Shown: positions 37,251 through 47,107, numbered from the stretch's first letter. The stretch: 64,000 nucleotides of DNA from Anoxybacteroides rupiense (GCF_014196195.1 NZ_JACIDF010000001.1:496001-560000), one strand, 5' to 3'. The notes: generated by a model from the sequence alone, not told the origin. Numbers and translations are program-made.

Positions 37251-37480
37251 ATGAGTCCCCCGCTTTCATCATCTCTATAGATTGCCACCTCGGTAAAAAC
37301 AGGCTGATCCGAACCATCCATATTTTTGATCGTGAAAAAACGGTCATGCTGCTCCTGCCCATCAGCGAAAATTCCTTGTGGTTTTTCCACAAACTTCCTA
37401 ACATCAAAAAGACGAACCCTGAAAAAACAAACTTCATCATATATAAATACAACTTAACCCCCATGTAACCAGTGAATCAT
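37247..37480 (-). pseudogene. Interrupted frame coupled to ylmC
   Basis: A frame reading MIHWLHGG, a TAA stop (37454-37456), then 68 further codons (including RLFDVRKFVEKPQGIFADG and FFTIKNMDG) to a TGA at 37247-37249. The composition looks coding, and the end overlaps ylmC as ATGA, typical of coupled genes. No start follows the TAA before a GTG about 22 codons in. I do not recognise a family. It is either a pseudogene or a much shorter gene. Confidence 0.35.
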
Positions 37481-37802
37481 GATGCAAAAATAGATGTCTC
37501 AACAGCTTGAGCAAGTGATCATCGGATTTCACGAACAATCGGGCGACTGGCTTTTACACATCCGTTCGCATTTATGCACCGTAAGGACAATAACGGAATC
37601 TGCCACGAGTAATTGAAAGATTGGAACTGTTCAATCAAGAAAAGAGAATGGGCAATGTTTCGCAGGTCGGGAGTAAATATAATATTTTGTCTTTGCCGTA
37701 CGAACGTATAAATCCATGCCCTCACATGAACTCCCCATCCATATAAATGATGAAGCCACATCATACACTAATATATATGATATGATGGCTCCTAGCTTTC
37801 CG
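37481..37802. other. Gene-poor stretch between sigG and ylmC
   Basis: About 320 bp. The minus strand has an 81-codon open frame (37519-37764, beginning MMWLHHLYGWGVHVRAW) with no ribosome site and no family I recognise. With the interrupted frame downstream, it could be a decayed gene. B. subtilis has ylmA here, but no ABC-ATPase motif is visible. Confidence 0.3.
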
Positions 37803-37833
37803 AAAAAAAGAGCTGTTCTAAAATGAACAGCCC
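37803..37833 (-). terminator. Terminator after sigG
   Basis: GGGCTGTTC-attttag-GAACAGCTC then TTTTTTTC on the minus strand, directly after the sigG stop codon. Confidence 0.88.
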
Positions 37834-38613
37834 TTATACTTGAATATTTTTATTCATTTGACGAATCGCAGCTTTTTCCAATCTCGATACTTGTGCTTGT
37901 GAAATACCGATCTCTTCGGCCACTTCCATTTGCGTTTTTCCTTGGAAAAACCGTTTGCGAATAATCATTTTTTCCCGTTCATTTAAACGGCGCAGCCCTT
38001 CTTTTAATGCAATTTCCTCAATCCATTGGCTGTCGCGATTTTTTTCATCGCTTAGTTGATCCATGACATAGATAGGGTCGCCCCCATCATTATAAATCGG
38101 TTCAAATAAGGAAACAGGATCTTGAATCGCATCTAAAGCAAATACAACCTCTTCATGAGAAACCCCAAGGACATTGGCGATTTCCTCAGCTGTCGGTTCC
38201 TTTAGCGTCTCCCCTATTAATTTTTCACGCACTTGAAGCGCTTTATACGCAATGTCGCGCAACGAACGAGATACGCGAATCGGATTATTGTCGCGTAAAT
38301 AGCGACGAATTTCCCCAATAATCATCGGAACCGCATACGTTGAAAATCTCACATTTTGACTTAAATCAAAATTATCAATCGATTTCATAAGACCGATGCA
38401 ACCGACTTGAAACAAATCGTCCACAAACTCTCCACGGTTATTAAAACGCTGAATAACGCTGAGGACAAGACGCAAATTGCCATTCACAAGCTTCTCTCTT
38501 GCCTCTAAGTCCCCTTCATGCATCTTTTTAAACAGTTCTCTCATTTCCTCGTTTTTTAGTACCGGAAGCTTTGATGTATCTACACCACAAATTTCTACTT
38601 TGTTTCTTGTCAA
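37834..38613 (-). CDS. sigG: SigG, late forespore sigma factor
   Basis: 259 aa. Region 2 shows FVDDLFQVGCIGLMKSIDNFD and region 4 ends in the helix-turn-helix TQMEVAEEIGISQAQVSRLEK. The N-terminal TRNKVEICGVDTSKLPVL is SigG-specific and separates it from SigF. A sigma-F/G-type promoter lies just upstream, within the sigE terminator. Confidence 0.96.
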   Translation of the reverse strand: MTRNKVEICGVDTSKLPVLKNEEMRELFKKMHEGDLEAREKLVNGNLRLVLSVIQRFNNRGEFVDDLFQVGCIGLMKSIDNFDLSQNVRFSTYAVPMIIGEIRRYLRDNNPIRVSRSLRDIAYKALQVREKLIGETLKEPTAEEIANVLGVSHEEVVFALDAIQDPVSLFEPIYNDGGDPIYVMDQLSDEKNRDSQWIEEIALKEGLRRLNEREKMIIRKRFFQGKTQMEVAEEIGISQAQVSRLEKAAIRQMNKNIQV

Positions 38614-38648
38614 GTCTTTCCCTCCTATCAGGAGATGCTGTCATTGTT

Positions 38649-38677
38649 CAGTATCTCCTTAGGAAGAAAAAATATGC
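38649..38677 (-). promoter_or_regulatory. Sigma-F/sigma-G-type promoter of sigG
   Basis: Minus-strand GCATA (complement of 38673-38677) and GGAGATACTG (complement of 38649-38658) are 14 nt apart. The second element matches the forespore -10 pattern GGnnAnAnTR at every defined position. The -35 element shares its GC with the end of the sigE terminator stem. Confidence 0.7.
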
Positions 38678-38715
38678 ACATGTCCCATTAAGGAAAAATG
38701 GGACATGTGCAATTT
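38671..38715 (-). terminator. Terminator after sigE
   Basis: Perfect 13-bp stem GCACATGTCCCAT (38676-38688) / ATGGGACATGTGC (38698-38710), followed on the minus strand by ATATTTTTTC. Confidence 0.9.
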
Positions 38716-38716
38716 T

Positions 38717-39436
38717 TTACATCATCTTATTGAATTCCTTGCGCAATCGCTTAATAATTCGCTTTTCGAGACGTGATATGTAAGACTGTGAGATGCCAAG
38801 TAAATCGGCTACATCTTTTTGTGTTTTTTCTTCTCCGCCAGAAAGACCAAAGCGAAGCTCCATAATTTGTTTTTCACGATCACTTAACTGACGGAGTGCA
38901 TTTAATAAAAGATGGCGATCCACATCTGCTTCTAAATCTTTTGTAATCACATCTTCTTCTGTTCCAAGTACGTCAGACAATAACAGCTCGTTTCCATCCC
39001 AATCAATGTTTAGCGGCTCGTCAAACGATACCTCTGATCTCACCTTATTATTGCGTCGCAAATACATGAGGATTTCATTTTCAATGCATCGCGAAGCATA
39101 AGTGGCTAACTTAATCTTTTTTTCAGGATTAAATGTATTGACCGCTTTAATGAGTCCAATAGTCCCAATGCTAATTAAATCTTCAATATTGATTCCTGTA
39201 TTTTCAAATTTTCGCGCAATATAAACGACTAAGCGCAGATTTCTTTCAATCAGCAGCGATCGAGCCGTTTCATCCCCTAAGGAAAGCTTTTGCAGCAATT
39301 CCTCTTCCTCTTCTTTCGTGAGTGGTGGCGGTAGCGCTTCACTTCCTCCAATATAATAAATTTCATCGGTCTTGATTCCGAGTTTGATCAGCAACTTATA
39401 CCATAAATGCAGAATTCGAAGTTTCCATCGTTTCAT
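38717..39436 (-). CDS. sigE: SigE, pro-sigma-E mother-cell sigma factor
   Basis: 239 aa with an N-terminal pro-sequence of nearly 30 residues ([34 protein letters not shown] in pieces). In B. subtilis this is cleaved by SpoIIGA just before the conserved [13 protein letters not shown]. Region 2 ([18 protein letters not shown]) and region 4 HTH ([21 protein letters not shown]) are intact. It follows spoIIGA, its activating protease. Confidence 0.97.
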   Translation of the reverse strand: MKRWKLRILHLWYKLLIKLGIKTDEIYYIGGSEALPPPLTKEEEEELLQKLSLGDETARSLLIERNLRLVVYIARKFENTGINIEDLISIGTIGLIKAVNTFNPEKKIKLATYASRCIENEILMYLRRNNKVRSEVSFDEPLNIDWDGNELLLSDVLGTEEDVITKDLEADVDRHLLLNALRQLSDREKQIMELRFGLSGGEEKTQKDVADLLGISQSYISRLEKRIIKRLRKEFNKMM

Positions 39437-39488
39437 AAAAAATCCCCCTTCTAATTTAGATAAAGATGCGTATGATATAGTAACAACC

Positions 39489-40415
39489 CTATGAAGCGGT
39501 TAACCGTTTGCCCGCTTGAATCATTTTCGGATGCACAATGCATTGATATTCCCCGTCCGTCGATAAGCTTGCTTCATTTAAACCAACCAGTCCCTTCGAC
39601 ACTCGAATCCATTGTGCTTCATAGCGAATCATGATTTCATCTGGCTTAATAGCTAATAAAAATCTCTGCTCTTTTCCAATTACACGATAAGGAATGATTC
39701 GCAAGCGATTGGACCATTTTTCAAACATGGGATCATTTAACCATTGAAAATCGTCTTGTCGTTTAAATTGCTCAAGGATAAGCGGCGGCAATACATCTTT
39801 CATTTCATGGATACAGGTAATCATCACAGGCGTTTTTGTGATGGGATCATACAATTGATTTCCACTATCAATAAGCCCCTTCAGTGAAAGTGAAACATCA
39901 TCAAAGATAAGCACAACATCCACAATGCTATCAAAACGTATTTTTTTCTCACGAATTCCGGCAATCCTCAAATGGGAAAACAACCATAAAAGCGGAAAGC
40001 CAACCAATACAAATAACCAGCTAACAGGATCTCCCGTTCCAAGCGAGTAGGTGGAGAGCATCCCTGTGGTCACTTGGATCTCATGCTGCAGAAAATAGTG
40101 AACAGCAATCATCCCTCCCCCAACCATAAAAGTAGCGAAGTAAAACGTAAATAAATTCTCGAAAAAATATCGAAACCGTTTAAAGCCAAATGATATCCAA
40201 ACGATGATCAATGAGAACAATAACTTGCCAAGCGGTGTTTGTACATATGAAGAAAGCGGTGTAAACATCAAAATCACAAGAAGTGAGCCGATGAAAGCTC
40301 CTGCAACTATCCTCCACCATACGGCATTTCTTTTCAGGATAATCGCTGTTAACCAGAGCAGCAATCCGTCAAAGCAAAAATTTAATAACCAAATAACATC
40401 TAAATAAACGGTCAA
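39489..40415 (-). CDS. spoIIGA: SpoIIGA, pro-sigma-E processing aspartic protease
   Basis: 308 aa. The N-terminal half has about five membrane helices. The C-terminal half holds the protease signature [12 protein letters not shown] with the catalytic Asp. The start is a TTG (40413-40415) after AAAGGAGG. It is activated by the forespore signal SpoIIR in B. subtilis and cleaves pro-SigE, encoded next. Confidence 0.95.
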   Translation of the reverse strand: MTVYLDVIWLLNFCFDGLLLWLTAIILKRNAVWWRIVAGAFIGSLLVILMFTPLSSYVQTPLGKLLFSLIIVWISFGFKRFRYFFENLFTFYFATFMVGGGMIAVHYFLQHEIQVTTGMLSTYSLGTGDPVSWLFVLVGFPLLWLFSHLRIAGIREKKIRFDSIVDVVLIFDDVSLSLKGLIDSGNQLYDPITKTPVMITCIHEMKDVLPPLILEQFKRQDDFQWLNDPMFEKWSNRLRIIPYRVIGKEQRFLLAIKPDEIMIRYEAQWIRVSKGLVGLNEASLSTDGEYQCIVHPKMIQAGKRLTAS

Positions 40416-40461
40416 TCAGCTAGCCTCCTTTTACAAGGAACACGACAATCAATCTGAAAAT

Positions 40462-40530
40462 AGTATATAGTACATCTTACTGGAAAGTCTGTCAATTTAT
40501 GATGGTGAAAAAGTGAATTTTTTGTCAAAG
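40462..40530 (-). promoter_or_regulatory. spoIIG promoter with 22-bp spacing and candidate Spo0A boxes
   Basis: Minus-strand TTGACA (complement of 40490-40495) and TATACT (complement of 40462-40467) are exactly 22 nt apart. This is the unusual spacing known for the Spo0A-activated, sigma-A-dependent spoIIG promoter of B. subtilis. TTTTTGTCAAAG at 40519-40530 is one mismatch from the 0A-box core TTTGTCGAA, and a second related sequence overlaps the -35. The rest of the gap to 40675 shows nothing I can assign. Confidence 0.75.
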
Positions 40531-40675
40531 GAAAACGAATAGCAGATCGAGAAAGTGCCGTAGGATTAAACTTCATATAGGCATGAACACCTGTCTAAGC
40601 CTTATTTACTTTGTCATAAAAAATTAAGATCTTCCACCTAATGCCCAAGTCATATTCATATGTTCACAGAAAAGC

Positions 40676-40707
40676 AAAAAGAGCATGAAACAGTGTTCAT
40701 GCTCTTT
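40676..40707 (-). terminator. Candidate terminator hairpin near ftsZ / spoIIGA gap
   Basis: AAAAAGAGCATGAA-acagtg-TTCATGCTCTTTT. It is symmetrical, with T runs on both strands. It lies about 85 nt upstream of the low-coordinate spacer's ftsZ stop side (ftsZ ends at 40793), so it ends transcripts leaving ftsZ before spoIIGA. Confidence 0.85.
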
Positions 40708-40792
40708 TGTGAAGCTACATTTTGGCTTATTTTCTTTTTGCTTCAATTGAATGGGCAAGAATGAAAAAGAACGTTCCTACCCTTTTGCATTT

Positions 40793-41929
40793 TTAGCGGC
40801 GACGGTTGCGATTGCGCAGAAAAGCAGGGATATCAAGCGGATCTTCCACCTGTGAAGAGCGAAGCGAACCATAGTCTTGCACGGGCTCTTCACGTTTTTC
40901 ACGCTTAACGGTCGTTGTCGCTTTTGGAGCGGTGCCAAAACCAGCGCGAACCGGACGAGAAGATGATGGTGTTTCGCTTTCATTGAACCCAGTGGCAATG
41001 ACCGTCACGACAATTTCATCCTTTAAGTTTTCATTAATAACAGAACCGAAGATCATGTTTACTTCCTGATCGGAAGCCGAAGCCACAATATCCGCTGCTT
41101 CTTGCACTTCATATAGACTTAAGTTCGTGCCGCCAGTAATATTCATAAGCACTCCTTGCGCTCCGTCAATCGACGTTTCAAGAAGCGGACTTGAGATCGC
41201 TTTTTTGGCGGCTTCAGCCGCACGATTTTCACCGCTAGCGATACCGATTCCCATCAAGGCTGAACCTTTATTGGACATAATGGTTTTAACATCGGCAAAG
41301 TCAAGGTTAATTAAACCAGGAACGGCAATTAAGTCGGAAATGCCTTGCACCCCTTGCCGGAGTACGTTGTCTGCTTCACGGAACGCTTCAAGCATCGGCG
41401 TATTCTTATCCACGATTTCAAGCAGGCGGTCATTTGGAATCACGATAAGGGTATCGACTGCTTCCTTCATGGCTGCAATTCCATTAGCAGCTTGCATAGC
41501 CCGCTTTCTTCCTTCAAATGTGAAAGGACGTGTAACAACGCCAACTGTCAACGCTCCTAGCTCCTTAGCAATTTGGGCGATGACTGGGGCAGCCCCTGTT
41601 CCTGTACCGCCCCCCATTCCTGCGGTCACAAATACCATATCGGCTCCTTTTAGAGCTTCTTCAATTTGTTCTTTGCTTTCCTCTGCTGCTTTTTTTCCCA
41701 CTTCTGGGTTTGCCCCCGCACCTAATCCGCGCGTCAGTTTTGCACCGATTTGCAGCTTAGTAGGAGCTTTCGATAAATTGAGCGCTTGTGCATCGGTGTT
41801 GACTGCGATAAACTCCACACCTTGTACGCCATGTTCAATCATCCGATTTACAGCGTTGTTTCCGCCGCCGCCAACACCGATGACCTTAATAGTTGCTAAC
41901 TGATCAACAGTAGTATCAAACTCCAACAT
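40793..41929 (-). CDS. ftsZ: FtsZ, tubulin-like division GTPase
   Basis: 378 aa. The GTP-binding tubulin signature [14 protein letters not shown] and the upstream [13 protein letters not shown] are present. The T7 loop region [11 protein letters not shown] is intact. The C-terminal peptide [13 protein letters not shown] binds FtsA, SepF and EzrA-type partners. It follows ftsA by 26 nt. Confidence 0.97.
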   Translation of the reverse strand: MLEFDTTVDQLATIKVIGVGGGGNNAVNRMIEHGVQGVEFIAVNTDAQALNLSKAPTKLQIGAKLTRGLGAGANPEVGKKAAEESKEQIEEALKGADMVFVTAGMGGGTGTGAAPVIAQIAKELGALTVGVVTRPFTFEGRKRAMQAANGIAAMKEAVDTLIVIPNDRLLEIVDKNTPMLEAFREADNVLRQGVQGISDLIAVPGLINLDFADVKTIMSNKGSALMGIGIASGENRAAEAAKKAISSPLLETSIDGAQGVLMNITGGTNLSLYEVQEAADIVASASDQEVNMIFGSVINENLKDEIVVTVIATGFNESETPSSSRPVRAGFGTAPKATTTVKREKREEPVQDYGSLRSSQVEDPLDIPAFLRNRNRRR

Positions 41930-41955
41930 GACAAATCCTCCTAATAATTCGATCT

Positions 41956-43233
41956 CTACTCAAAGAAATAACCGAAAAATTTTTTCATTTTTTGTCCTAA
42001 ATTTTCATCTTTACTTTTTTGTTTTGCTTTAGAAGGCTGTTGTTTAGGAAGCCGTTTTTCTGGCGTTTCCACCGTTGCAGCCACCGGAACTCCTCGTCCC
42101 TGCAGCTTGGCATGCCGATAAGCAAATTTAATCAATCCTACTCCCGTTGTATACTGCGGATCGCGCACGCCGATATAATCAGGAATCGCGATGCGTACAC
42201 TATTCCCCAGCATGTCCTGGGCCAGTTCTAAAATTCCCGGCATGTTGGCGACTCCACCTGTCAAAACATAGCCGCCTGGCAAATCACGAAAGCCTAGCTT
42301 ACGAGTTTCTTGGAATATAAGCTGAAAAATTTCTTCAAGCCTCGCTTCAATAATATCAGCAACATCAAGCTGAGTAAACTGCTGATGCTGATCCGTGCCG
42401 ATGATTGGGACACTGAAAATCTCTTCTTCTGAGGCGAGATCATAAAAAGCATGTCCATGTTTAAGCTTAATTTTTTCGGCATCTTCTGTCGAAGTTCTAA
42501 GACCGATCGAAATATCTTTTGTAATATGGTCGCCTCCAACAGGAAGAACAGCGGTTGCCCGTAAAAACCCTTGCTCAAAAATAGCGACGGTTGTGGAGCC
42601 GCCACCGATGTCTACTAAAGCGACACCCAAATTTTTCTCATCCTTTGATAAGGCAAGCGAACCAGCCGCCAACGGCTGCAAACAAATATCACTTATTTCC
42701 AAGCCTGCTCTCTCCACACAACGAAGCAGGTTATGTAATACTGTTTTGGCTCCCGTAATCATCGTTCCTTCCATTTCAAGACGCACCCCGATCATCCCAC
42801 GAGGATCGCTAATCCCATCAAGACCATCGACTATAAACTGCTTCGGGATGACACCGATGATTTCTCGATCTGGAGGAATCGAGACAACTTGGGCAGAGTC
42901 AATGACACGAGCTACATCTTCATCCGTAATTTCCCGGTTTTCACTGGAAACAGCGACAATGCCATGACAATCTTGCAGCTGCACATGGTTGCCGTTGACC
43001 CCGACAACGACCCTGTTGATTGTTAACCCAATCATTCGTTCTGCTTGATCAATTGCCCGCTTAATTGAATGTACGGTTTCATCTATATCAACAATGGAAC
43101 CTTTTTTGAGCCCTTCAGATTTCACATTTCCAACGCCAATGATATTCAATGATTCATTTAGCATTTCTCCAATAATAACCTTAACACTGGATGTACCGAT
43201 GTCAAGACTAACAACGATTTCATTGCTGTTCAT
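41956..43233 (-). CDS. ftsA: FtsA, actin-like FtsZ membrane anchor
   Basis: 425 aa actin/Hsp70-fold ATPase. [16 protein letters not shown] is the phosphate-1 motif, and [17 protein letters not shown] and [13 protein letters not shown] are the other nucleotide motifs. The C-terminal amphipathic helix ([10 protein letters not shown]) tethers it to membrane. AAAGGAGGTG precedes the ATG. Confidence 0.97.
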   Translation of the reverse strand: MNSNEIVVSLDIGTSSVKVIIGEMLNESLNIIGVGNVKSEGLKKGSIVDIDETVHSIKRAIDQAERMIGLTINRVVVGVNGNHVQLQDCHGIVAVSSENREITDEDVARVIDSAQVVSIPPDREIIGVIPKQFIVDGLDGISDPRGMIGVRLEMEGTMITGAKTVLHNLLRCVERAGLEISDICLQPLAAGSLALSKDEKNLGVALVDIGGGSTTVAIFEQGFLRATAVLPVGGDHITKDISIGLRTSTEDAEKIKLKHGHAFYDLASEEEIFSVPIIGTDQHQQFTQLDVADIIEARLEEIFQLIFQETRKLGFRDLPGGYVLTGGVANMPGILELAQDMLGNSVRIAIPDYIGVRDPQYTTGVGLIKFAYRHAKLQGRGVPVAATVETPEKRLPKQQPSKAKQKSKDENLGQKMKKFFGYFFE

Positions 43234-43347
43234 TCTTTGGCACCTCCTTTAACAACTAACATATCGACGAATTGAACAGCTGGCAACAAGTTTTGTTTCA
43301 TATATTCAACATATCAAGAAGCATTCCCTTTCATTAAAATGAACTTT

Positions 43348-43701
43348 TTAGGATTTTTCTCGTTTTTCCATCCATTTTGCGAGCCAAATCCGGCGAATGA
43401 CAGCGATGTTTTGAAACAATCGAACCCCAAAAGCAAACACAGCTGCTAAATACAAGTCTACACCAAGATAAACACCGAGAAAAGCTAAACTTGCGGCTAA
43501 AATAATATTAAAAAAGAAACCTGTAAAAAAAACATTTTCATCATATACATTTTGCAAATGAGCGCGAATGCCGCCAATGAGTGTATCAAAGGCTGCGAGA
43601 ATGGCAATCGATAAATAATTTGCGTATTCAGCAGGAATGCGCCAATCGGTTGAAAATCCTAACACAATCCCAATAATGAAGCCGATGACCGGAAGCCACA
43701 T
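43348..43701 (-). CDS. sbp: Sbp, small basic membrane protein (DUF1290)
   Basis: 117 aa with about three or four membrane helices and the family pattern ILAAFDTLIGGIRAHLQ. Conserved between ylxX and ftsA in Bacillaceae. Function is unknown; context suggests the division or sporulation envelope. Confidence 0.92.
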   Translation of the reverse strand: MWLPVIGFIIGIVLGFSTDWRIPAEYANYLSIAILAAFDTLIGGIRAHLQNVYDENVFFTGFFFNIILAASLAFLGVYLGVDLYLAAVFAFGVRLFQNIAVIRRIWLAKWMEKREKS

Positions 43702-43702
43702 G

Positions 43703-44422
43703 CTATTTTTCCTCCTTTTCGGCTTTTACTGTTTGCATATAGCGAACGCGCCATTGTCCGTTATATTTAGGAATAGAGACTGCTGGCATCGGCTCTGAAA
43801 CAGTAATTTGCAAATTTTCTGTAACAAAATCATCATAAATGGTGGATACTTTTAGATGATTGTATAGCGTCGTCACATCATCGGAAATAACCTTCACCTG
43901 TATTGGCAATGAAGAAATGGATTTCTTTCCAATCTTCGTTACACCGTTTACTTCACGAATTGCCGTTGTATTGGCAAGACGTTCATCAGCAACAGCAATC
44001 TCCTTGGCGCCGTACATATTCAACTCATTGATCAACCTCTTTAACAGCTCTGGAGAAATCGTGTATGTAATAGGCCCCACATAATCTTCCGGATAAAACG
44101 GTTCGATTGTCAAAACGACTCCTGGCCCCGTCGTCTCCGTCAATCCCGCCTCTTTCCTCAGTTCCTCCACCGTTTCTTGAAGCGTAGCTGCTTGGTTTCC
44201 GGCGGGATTTTGCAGGTAATTTTGAATTTTTTCATCATTGCGGCGAATTTCTAGTAAAAGCTGTTGCTCCAGCTGCTGCTCCTTTTTTAAATCTTGACGC
44301 AGCTGCCAAATATCCCGCGTATCGCGCACAGCAGGTTGCTTAGTTGTTTGCACCTGAATCGCAAGCATAAACCCGATAATCGCCATAATCACTGTAAAAT
44401 GAACCAGCTTTTTTCGTACCAA
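43703..44422 (-). CDS. ylxX: YlxX, DUF881 membrane-anchored protein
   Basis: 239 aa with an N-terminal membrane anchor (HFTVIMAIIGFMLAIQV), a coiled coil (QLRQDLKKEQQLEQQLL) and an extracytoplasmic DUF881 domain. It is a paralogue of ylxW next door, and both sit between divIB and ftsA as in B. subtilis. Role not established. Confidence 0.92.
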   Translation of the reverse strand: MVRKKLVHFTVIMAIIGFMLAIQVQTTKQPAVRDTRDIWQLRQDLKKEQQLEQQLLLEIRRNDEKIQNYLQNPAGNQAATLQETVEELRKEAGLTETTGPGVVLTIEPFYPEDYVGPITYTISPELLKRLINELNMYGAKEIAVADERLANTTAIREVNGVTKIGKKSISSLPIQVKVISDDVTTLYNHLKVSTIYDDFVTENLQITVSEPMPAVSIPKYNGQWRVRYMQTVKAEKEEK

Positions 44423-44446
44423 CGCGCTTCACCAAACTTTCTATTT

Positions 44447-45160
44447 TTACTCACGGTTTGTATGAAAAATCGGATCTAGTGTGATATCATCCTTTTGCTG
44501 AATATCAACAACAACATGGTCCCCTGTTAATTGATCCTTCACACCTCCGGCAATAGTAAGCGCTGAGGCAAGCACGTTGGAGTCGCCAATCGCAGAAATG
44601 GTAAAGGGAGCTGAATGCTGTGTCCCATCTACTTCAATAACAGGACCGTTGCAAACAATATAGGAGCGGTGTGAAATCCGTTGCCCGTTGATGGCAATCG
44701 CCTCTGCCCCAGAGATGAGCAGTTCATGCACTACTTTTAATACATGTTGCTCATGAACGATGTAGTTGGTCGCGCTTTGTTCGCTTGGAATATAAGAAGC
44801 ATCTGAAAGCGTGACTTCAACCCCAGCTCCTCTGACCTTCACTTTTCCGATGTACATCCGCAATTGTTCTGCTTCTGTTGCTAAATCGCTATATGCCTTT
44901 TTTTTATCGGCAAGTGAAGCCTCCATTTTCCGCACTTTTTCCTGCTTGCTCATCAGTTCTGCTTTCAGCTTTTGGTTTTCTTTTTGCGATTGAATCAGCA
45001 ATTGTCTGTATTCATATTCCTTATTCCATTGCTTATCAGTGATCGTCCGTTTTTCAACACGACTTTTTGTATATTCGTAGGAAAAGGAAAGCATAAACCC
45101 TAAAACAAGACAGACCAAGGAAAGGATGACATAATTACCGCGCACTACTTTCATTGTCAT
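44447..45160 (-). CDS. ylxW: YlxW, DUF881 membrane-anchored protein
   Basis: 237 aa. One N-terminal membrane helix (YVILSLVCLVLGFMLSFSY) is followed by a long coiled coil and a DUF881 domain (GAEAIAINGQRISHRSYI). Three in-frame ATGs cluster at the start. The one at 45158-45160 is 6 nt after GGAGG and is chosen, which overlaps the divIB 3' end by 26 nt. Confidence 0.9.
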   Translation of the reverse strand: MTMKVVRGNYVILSLVCLVLGFMLSFSYEYTKSRVEKRTITDKQWNKEYEYRQLLIQSQKENQKLKAELMSKQEKVRKMEASLADKKKAYSDLATEAEQLRMYIGKVKVRGAGVEVTLSDASYIPSEQSATNYIVHEQHVLKVVHELLISGAEAIAINGQRISHRSYIVCNGPVIEVDGTQHSAPFTISAIGDSNVLASALTIAGGVKDQLTGDHVVVDIQQKDDITLDPIFHTNRE

Positions 45161-45935
45161 CGTCATCCTCCTTTTTTGGTTGATCATAAGCTTTAAAGTA
45201 GTTGCTGACCTCTAAATGAATTACACCTTTTACATTCGGATCAAGCTTCTTAACAATCTCAGGATAAAGAAGCATTTTTTCCGCAAAATTTTTGACACTC
45301 GCACTTACCTCGAATCCGTCATTCATATAAACGGTAATGTGATAGCGATCTTCATCGCTCGGCGCATAGTGGATTTCAGAAATAGCGCTTAATATGTATG
45401 GAGGCAGTTTGGCTAGCTGACCTGCCATGTCTTGAATATCTTCTCCTCTTTTCCAATCCACTAAAATTGGGGCATCGCTTAATACCGTTTTTGGAGCATT
45501 TTTCATTAAAATTTGACCGTTCTCAAGAAGGGGAAAGAACGTCTGTTTATGTTCAATGTAAGCAACCCGTCTGCGTTCTTTTATGTAAAGTACAATTGTA
45601 TTGGGGAATTTTTTTTGCATTTCTACTTGTTTGATTTCCGGATGCTCTTCAATCGCCTGTTTAATTTTTTCTTCTTTTACTTTCCAAAAGCTTGTCCCAT
45701 TCGCTAAACCGCTCAGTTGAATAATTTTTTCACTTGAAATATGTTGATTTCCTTTTATTTCAATATGCTTGACATAGCTTAAGGGTGATTGAAAATAAAC
45801 AATACATAAAATAAGCATAAAAAAGAAGACAATGTAAATGGTTAATCGGCGATTGACTTTTTGCCTGCGCCGCTTCTTTAGTTTAGGAACACGTTCTTCG
45901 AGAACGACGACTTTACCTTTTTCCAATTTGCTCAC
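45135..45935 (-). CDS. divIB: DivIB (FtsQ), divisome protein
   Basis: Bitopic protein: a basic cytoplasmic tail (VPKLKKRRRQKVNRR), a membrane helix near residues 35-55, then a POTRA domain (YVKHIEIKGNQHISSEKII) and the beta domain. I use a GTG at 45933-45935 because the family N-terminus starts near there. Its ribosome site is weak, so the start is uncertain. It partners FtsL and DivIC at the septum. A hairpin precedes it in the leader. Confidence 0.9.
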   Translation of the reverse strand: MSKLEKGKVVVLEERVPKLKKRRRQKVNRRLTIYIVFFFMLILCIVYFQSPLSYVKHIEIKGNQHISSEKIIQLSGLANGTSFWKVKEEKIKQAIEEHPEIKQVEMQKKFPNTIVLYIKERRRVAYIEHKQTFFPLLENGQILMKNAPKTVLSDAPILVDWKRGEDIQDMAGQLAKLPPYILSAISEIHYAPSDEDRYHITVYMNDGFEVSASVKNFAEKMLLYPEIVKKLDPNVKGVIHLEVSNYFKAYDQPKKEDDDDNESSAR

Positions 45936-45956
45936 CGCTTTCTGACACTTACAAAA

Positions 45957-46021
45957 CAATAAAACAAACGGCATTTGTCTATGCCGTTAGTTTTTGAAGC
46001 AAATCTGTTTTTATTATAGCA
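45957..46021 (-). promoter_or_regulatory. Extended -10 promoter and hairpin in the divIB leader
   Basis: TGCTATAAT (complement of 46013-46021) lies between murB and divIB. About 20 nt downstream a hairpin AACGGCAT-agacaa-ATGCCGTT (45967-45988) is followed by TGTTTTATTG. The order promoter, terminator-like hairpin, gene suggests either an attenuator or a murB terminator that the divIB transcript must cross. Confidence 0.55.
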
Positions 46022-46051
46022 CAATATTGGAAAATAAGGTGATCTAATTTT

Positions 46052-46963
46052 CTAGGACTTACGACCAATAATCTCCACTTCTGTCTTCATTTCGATGCCG
46101 TATAGCTGCTGAATCGTCTTTTTCACATGAGCAATCAAATCCAATACGTCTTGAGCTTTCGCGTTCCCGGCATTTACAATAAAGTTTCCATGCTGCTCAG
46201 AAATTTTGGCGCCACCGATCGCATATCCTTTTAATCCCGCTTTTTCAATCAACTGGCCCGCATAATGTGGGAGAGGATTCCGAAAAACGCTTCCAGCACA
46301 CGGATAATCCCACGGTTGCGTCTCGCGGCGGTAGTCTTTATTTTTTTGCATTTTCGCTACAATGCTTTCCCTTTCTCCCTTTTTCAATTCTAATACCGCT
46401 GCAATACAAATTCCAGGGCGCTTCTTTTGCAAAACGGAGGTTCGATAAGAGAACTCCATTTCTTCTTTACTTAACCATTCAATCGTTCCATCAGGAAACA
46501 AAACCTGTGCCTTTTGCAAAATATGCGACATATCCGAGCCGTGCGCCCCCGCATTCATATAAACAGCACCGCCGACTGAACCAGGAATTCCCCCAGCAAA
46601 CTCTAAGCCTGATAACCCTTGCCTGCTGACGGTCGTTGCCAATTTAATTAAAGAATATCCTCCACCAACGGTTACTTCCTCTTCATGAATGGTCAGCTCA
46701 GCAATCCCGTCTCCTAATTTAATGACAACACCTTCAATCCCTTCATCCGCTACAAGCAAGTTAGAGCCACGTCCAATCACTCGCCAATTTACATGATGCT
46801 TTCGAATAATTTCCATTACTTTTTTTAGGCTTTCGATGCTGTCTGGCTCTACAAACACATCAGCTGGTCCGCCGATTCGAATCGTTGTGTGGCGGGCAAG
46901 CGGCTCCTTTTCTCTCACTTTTCCAATATTCGCTTGAGTGAATTCTTTGATGAGCTGTTCCAC
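46052..46963 (-). CDS. murB: MurB, UDP-N-acetylenolpyruvoylglucosamine reductase
   Basis: 303-aa FAD enzyme making UDP-MurNAc. The FAD-binding [15 protein letters not shown] and [19 protein letters not shown] and the catalytic-loop CAGSVFRNP are visible. The start is a GTG (46961-46963) after GGGGAGG. In B. subtilis murG lies between spoVE and murB; here a terminator separates them and murG is missing. Confidence 0.96.
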   Translation of the reverse strand: MEQLIKEFTQANIGKVREKEPLARHTTIRIGGPADVFVEPDSIESLKKVMEIIRKHHVNWRVIGRGSNLLVADEGIEGVVIKLGDGIAELTIHEEEVTVGGGYSLIKLATTVSRQGLSGLEFAGGIPGSVGGAVYMNAGAHGSDMSHILQKAQVLFPDGTIEWLSKEEMEFSYRTSVLQKKRPGICIAAVLELKKGERESIVAKMQKNKDYRRETQPWDYPCAGSVFRNPLPHYAGQLIEKAGLKGYAIGGAKISEQHGNFIVNAGNAKAQDVLDLIAHVKKTIQQLYGIEMKTEVEIIGRKS

Positions 46964-47050
46964 GGATTTCCTCCCCTTTCCTGTATTTCTTGTTGTCCTG
47001 ATGATGGATCATCATGATCTTTTTTCCTGTCCACTACTGTCCACAAACAA

Positions 47051-47107
47051 AACGAGAGGGGCCGCCTCCCTAAGAAATTAGCTTAGAGAACCTCCCCTTT
47101 TCTCGTT
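47051..47107 (-). terminator. Terminator after spoVE
   Basis: Long interrupted hairpin: AACGAGA / TCTCGTT outer stem, GGGG / CCCC middle, CTCTAAG / CTTAGGG inner, then TTGTTTG on the minus strand. It begins at the spoVE stop and splits the dcw cluster. Confidence 0.8.

Noticed and set aside
41127-41903. 258-codon plus-strand frame opposite ftsZ
   Set aside because: It is the antisense shadow of a well-conserved gene with biased codons.
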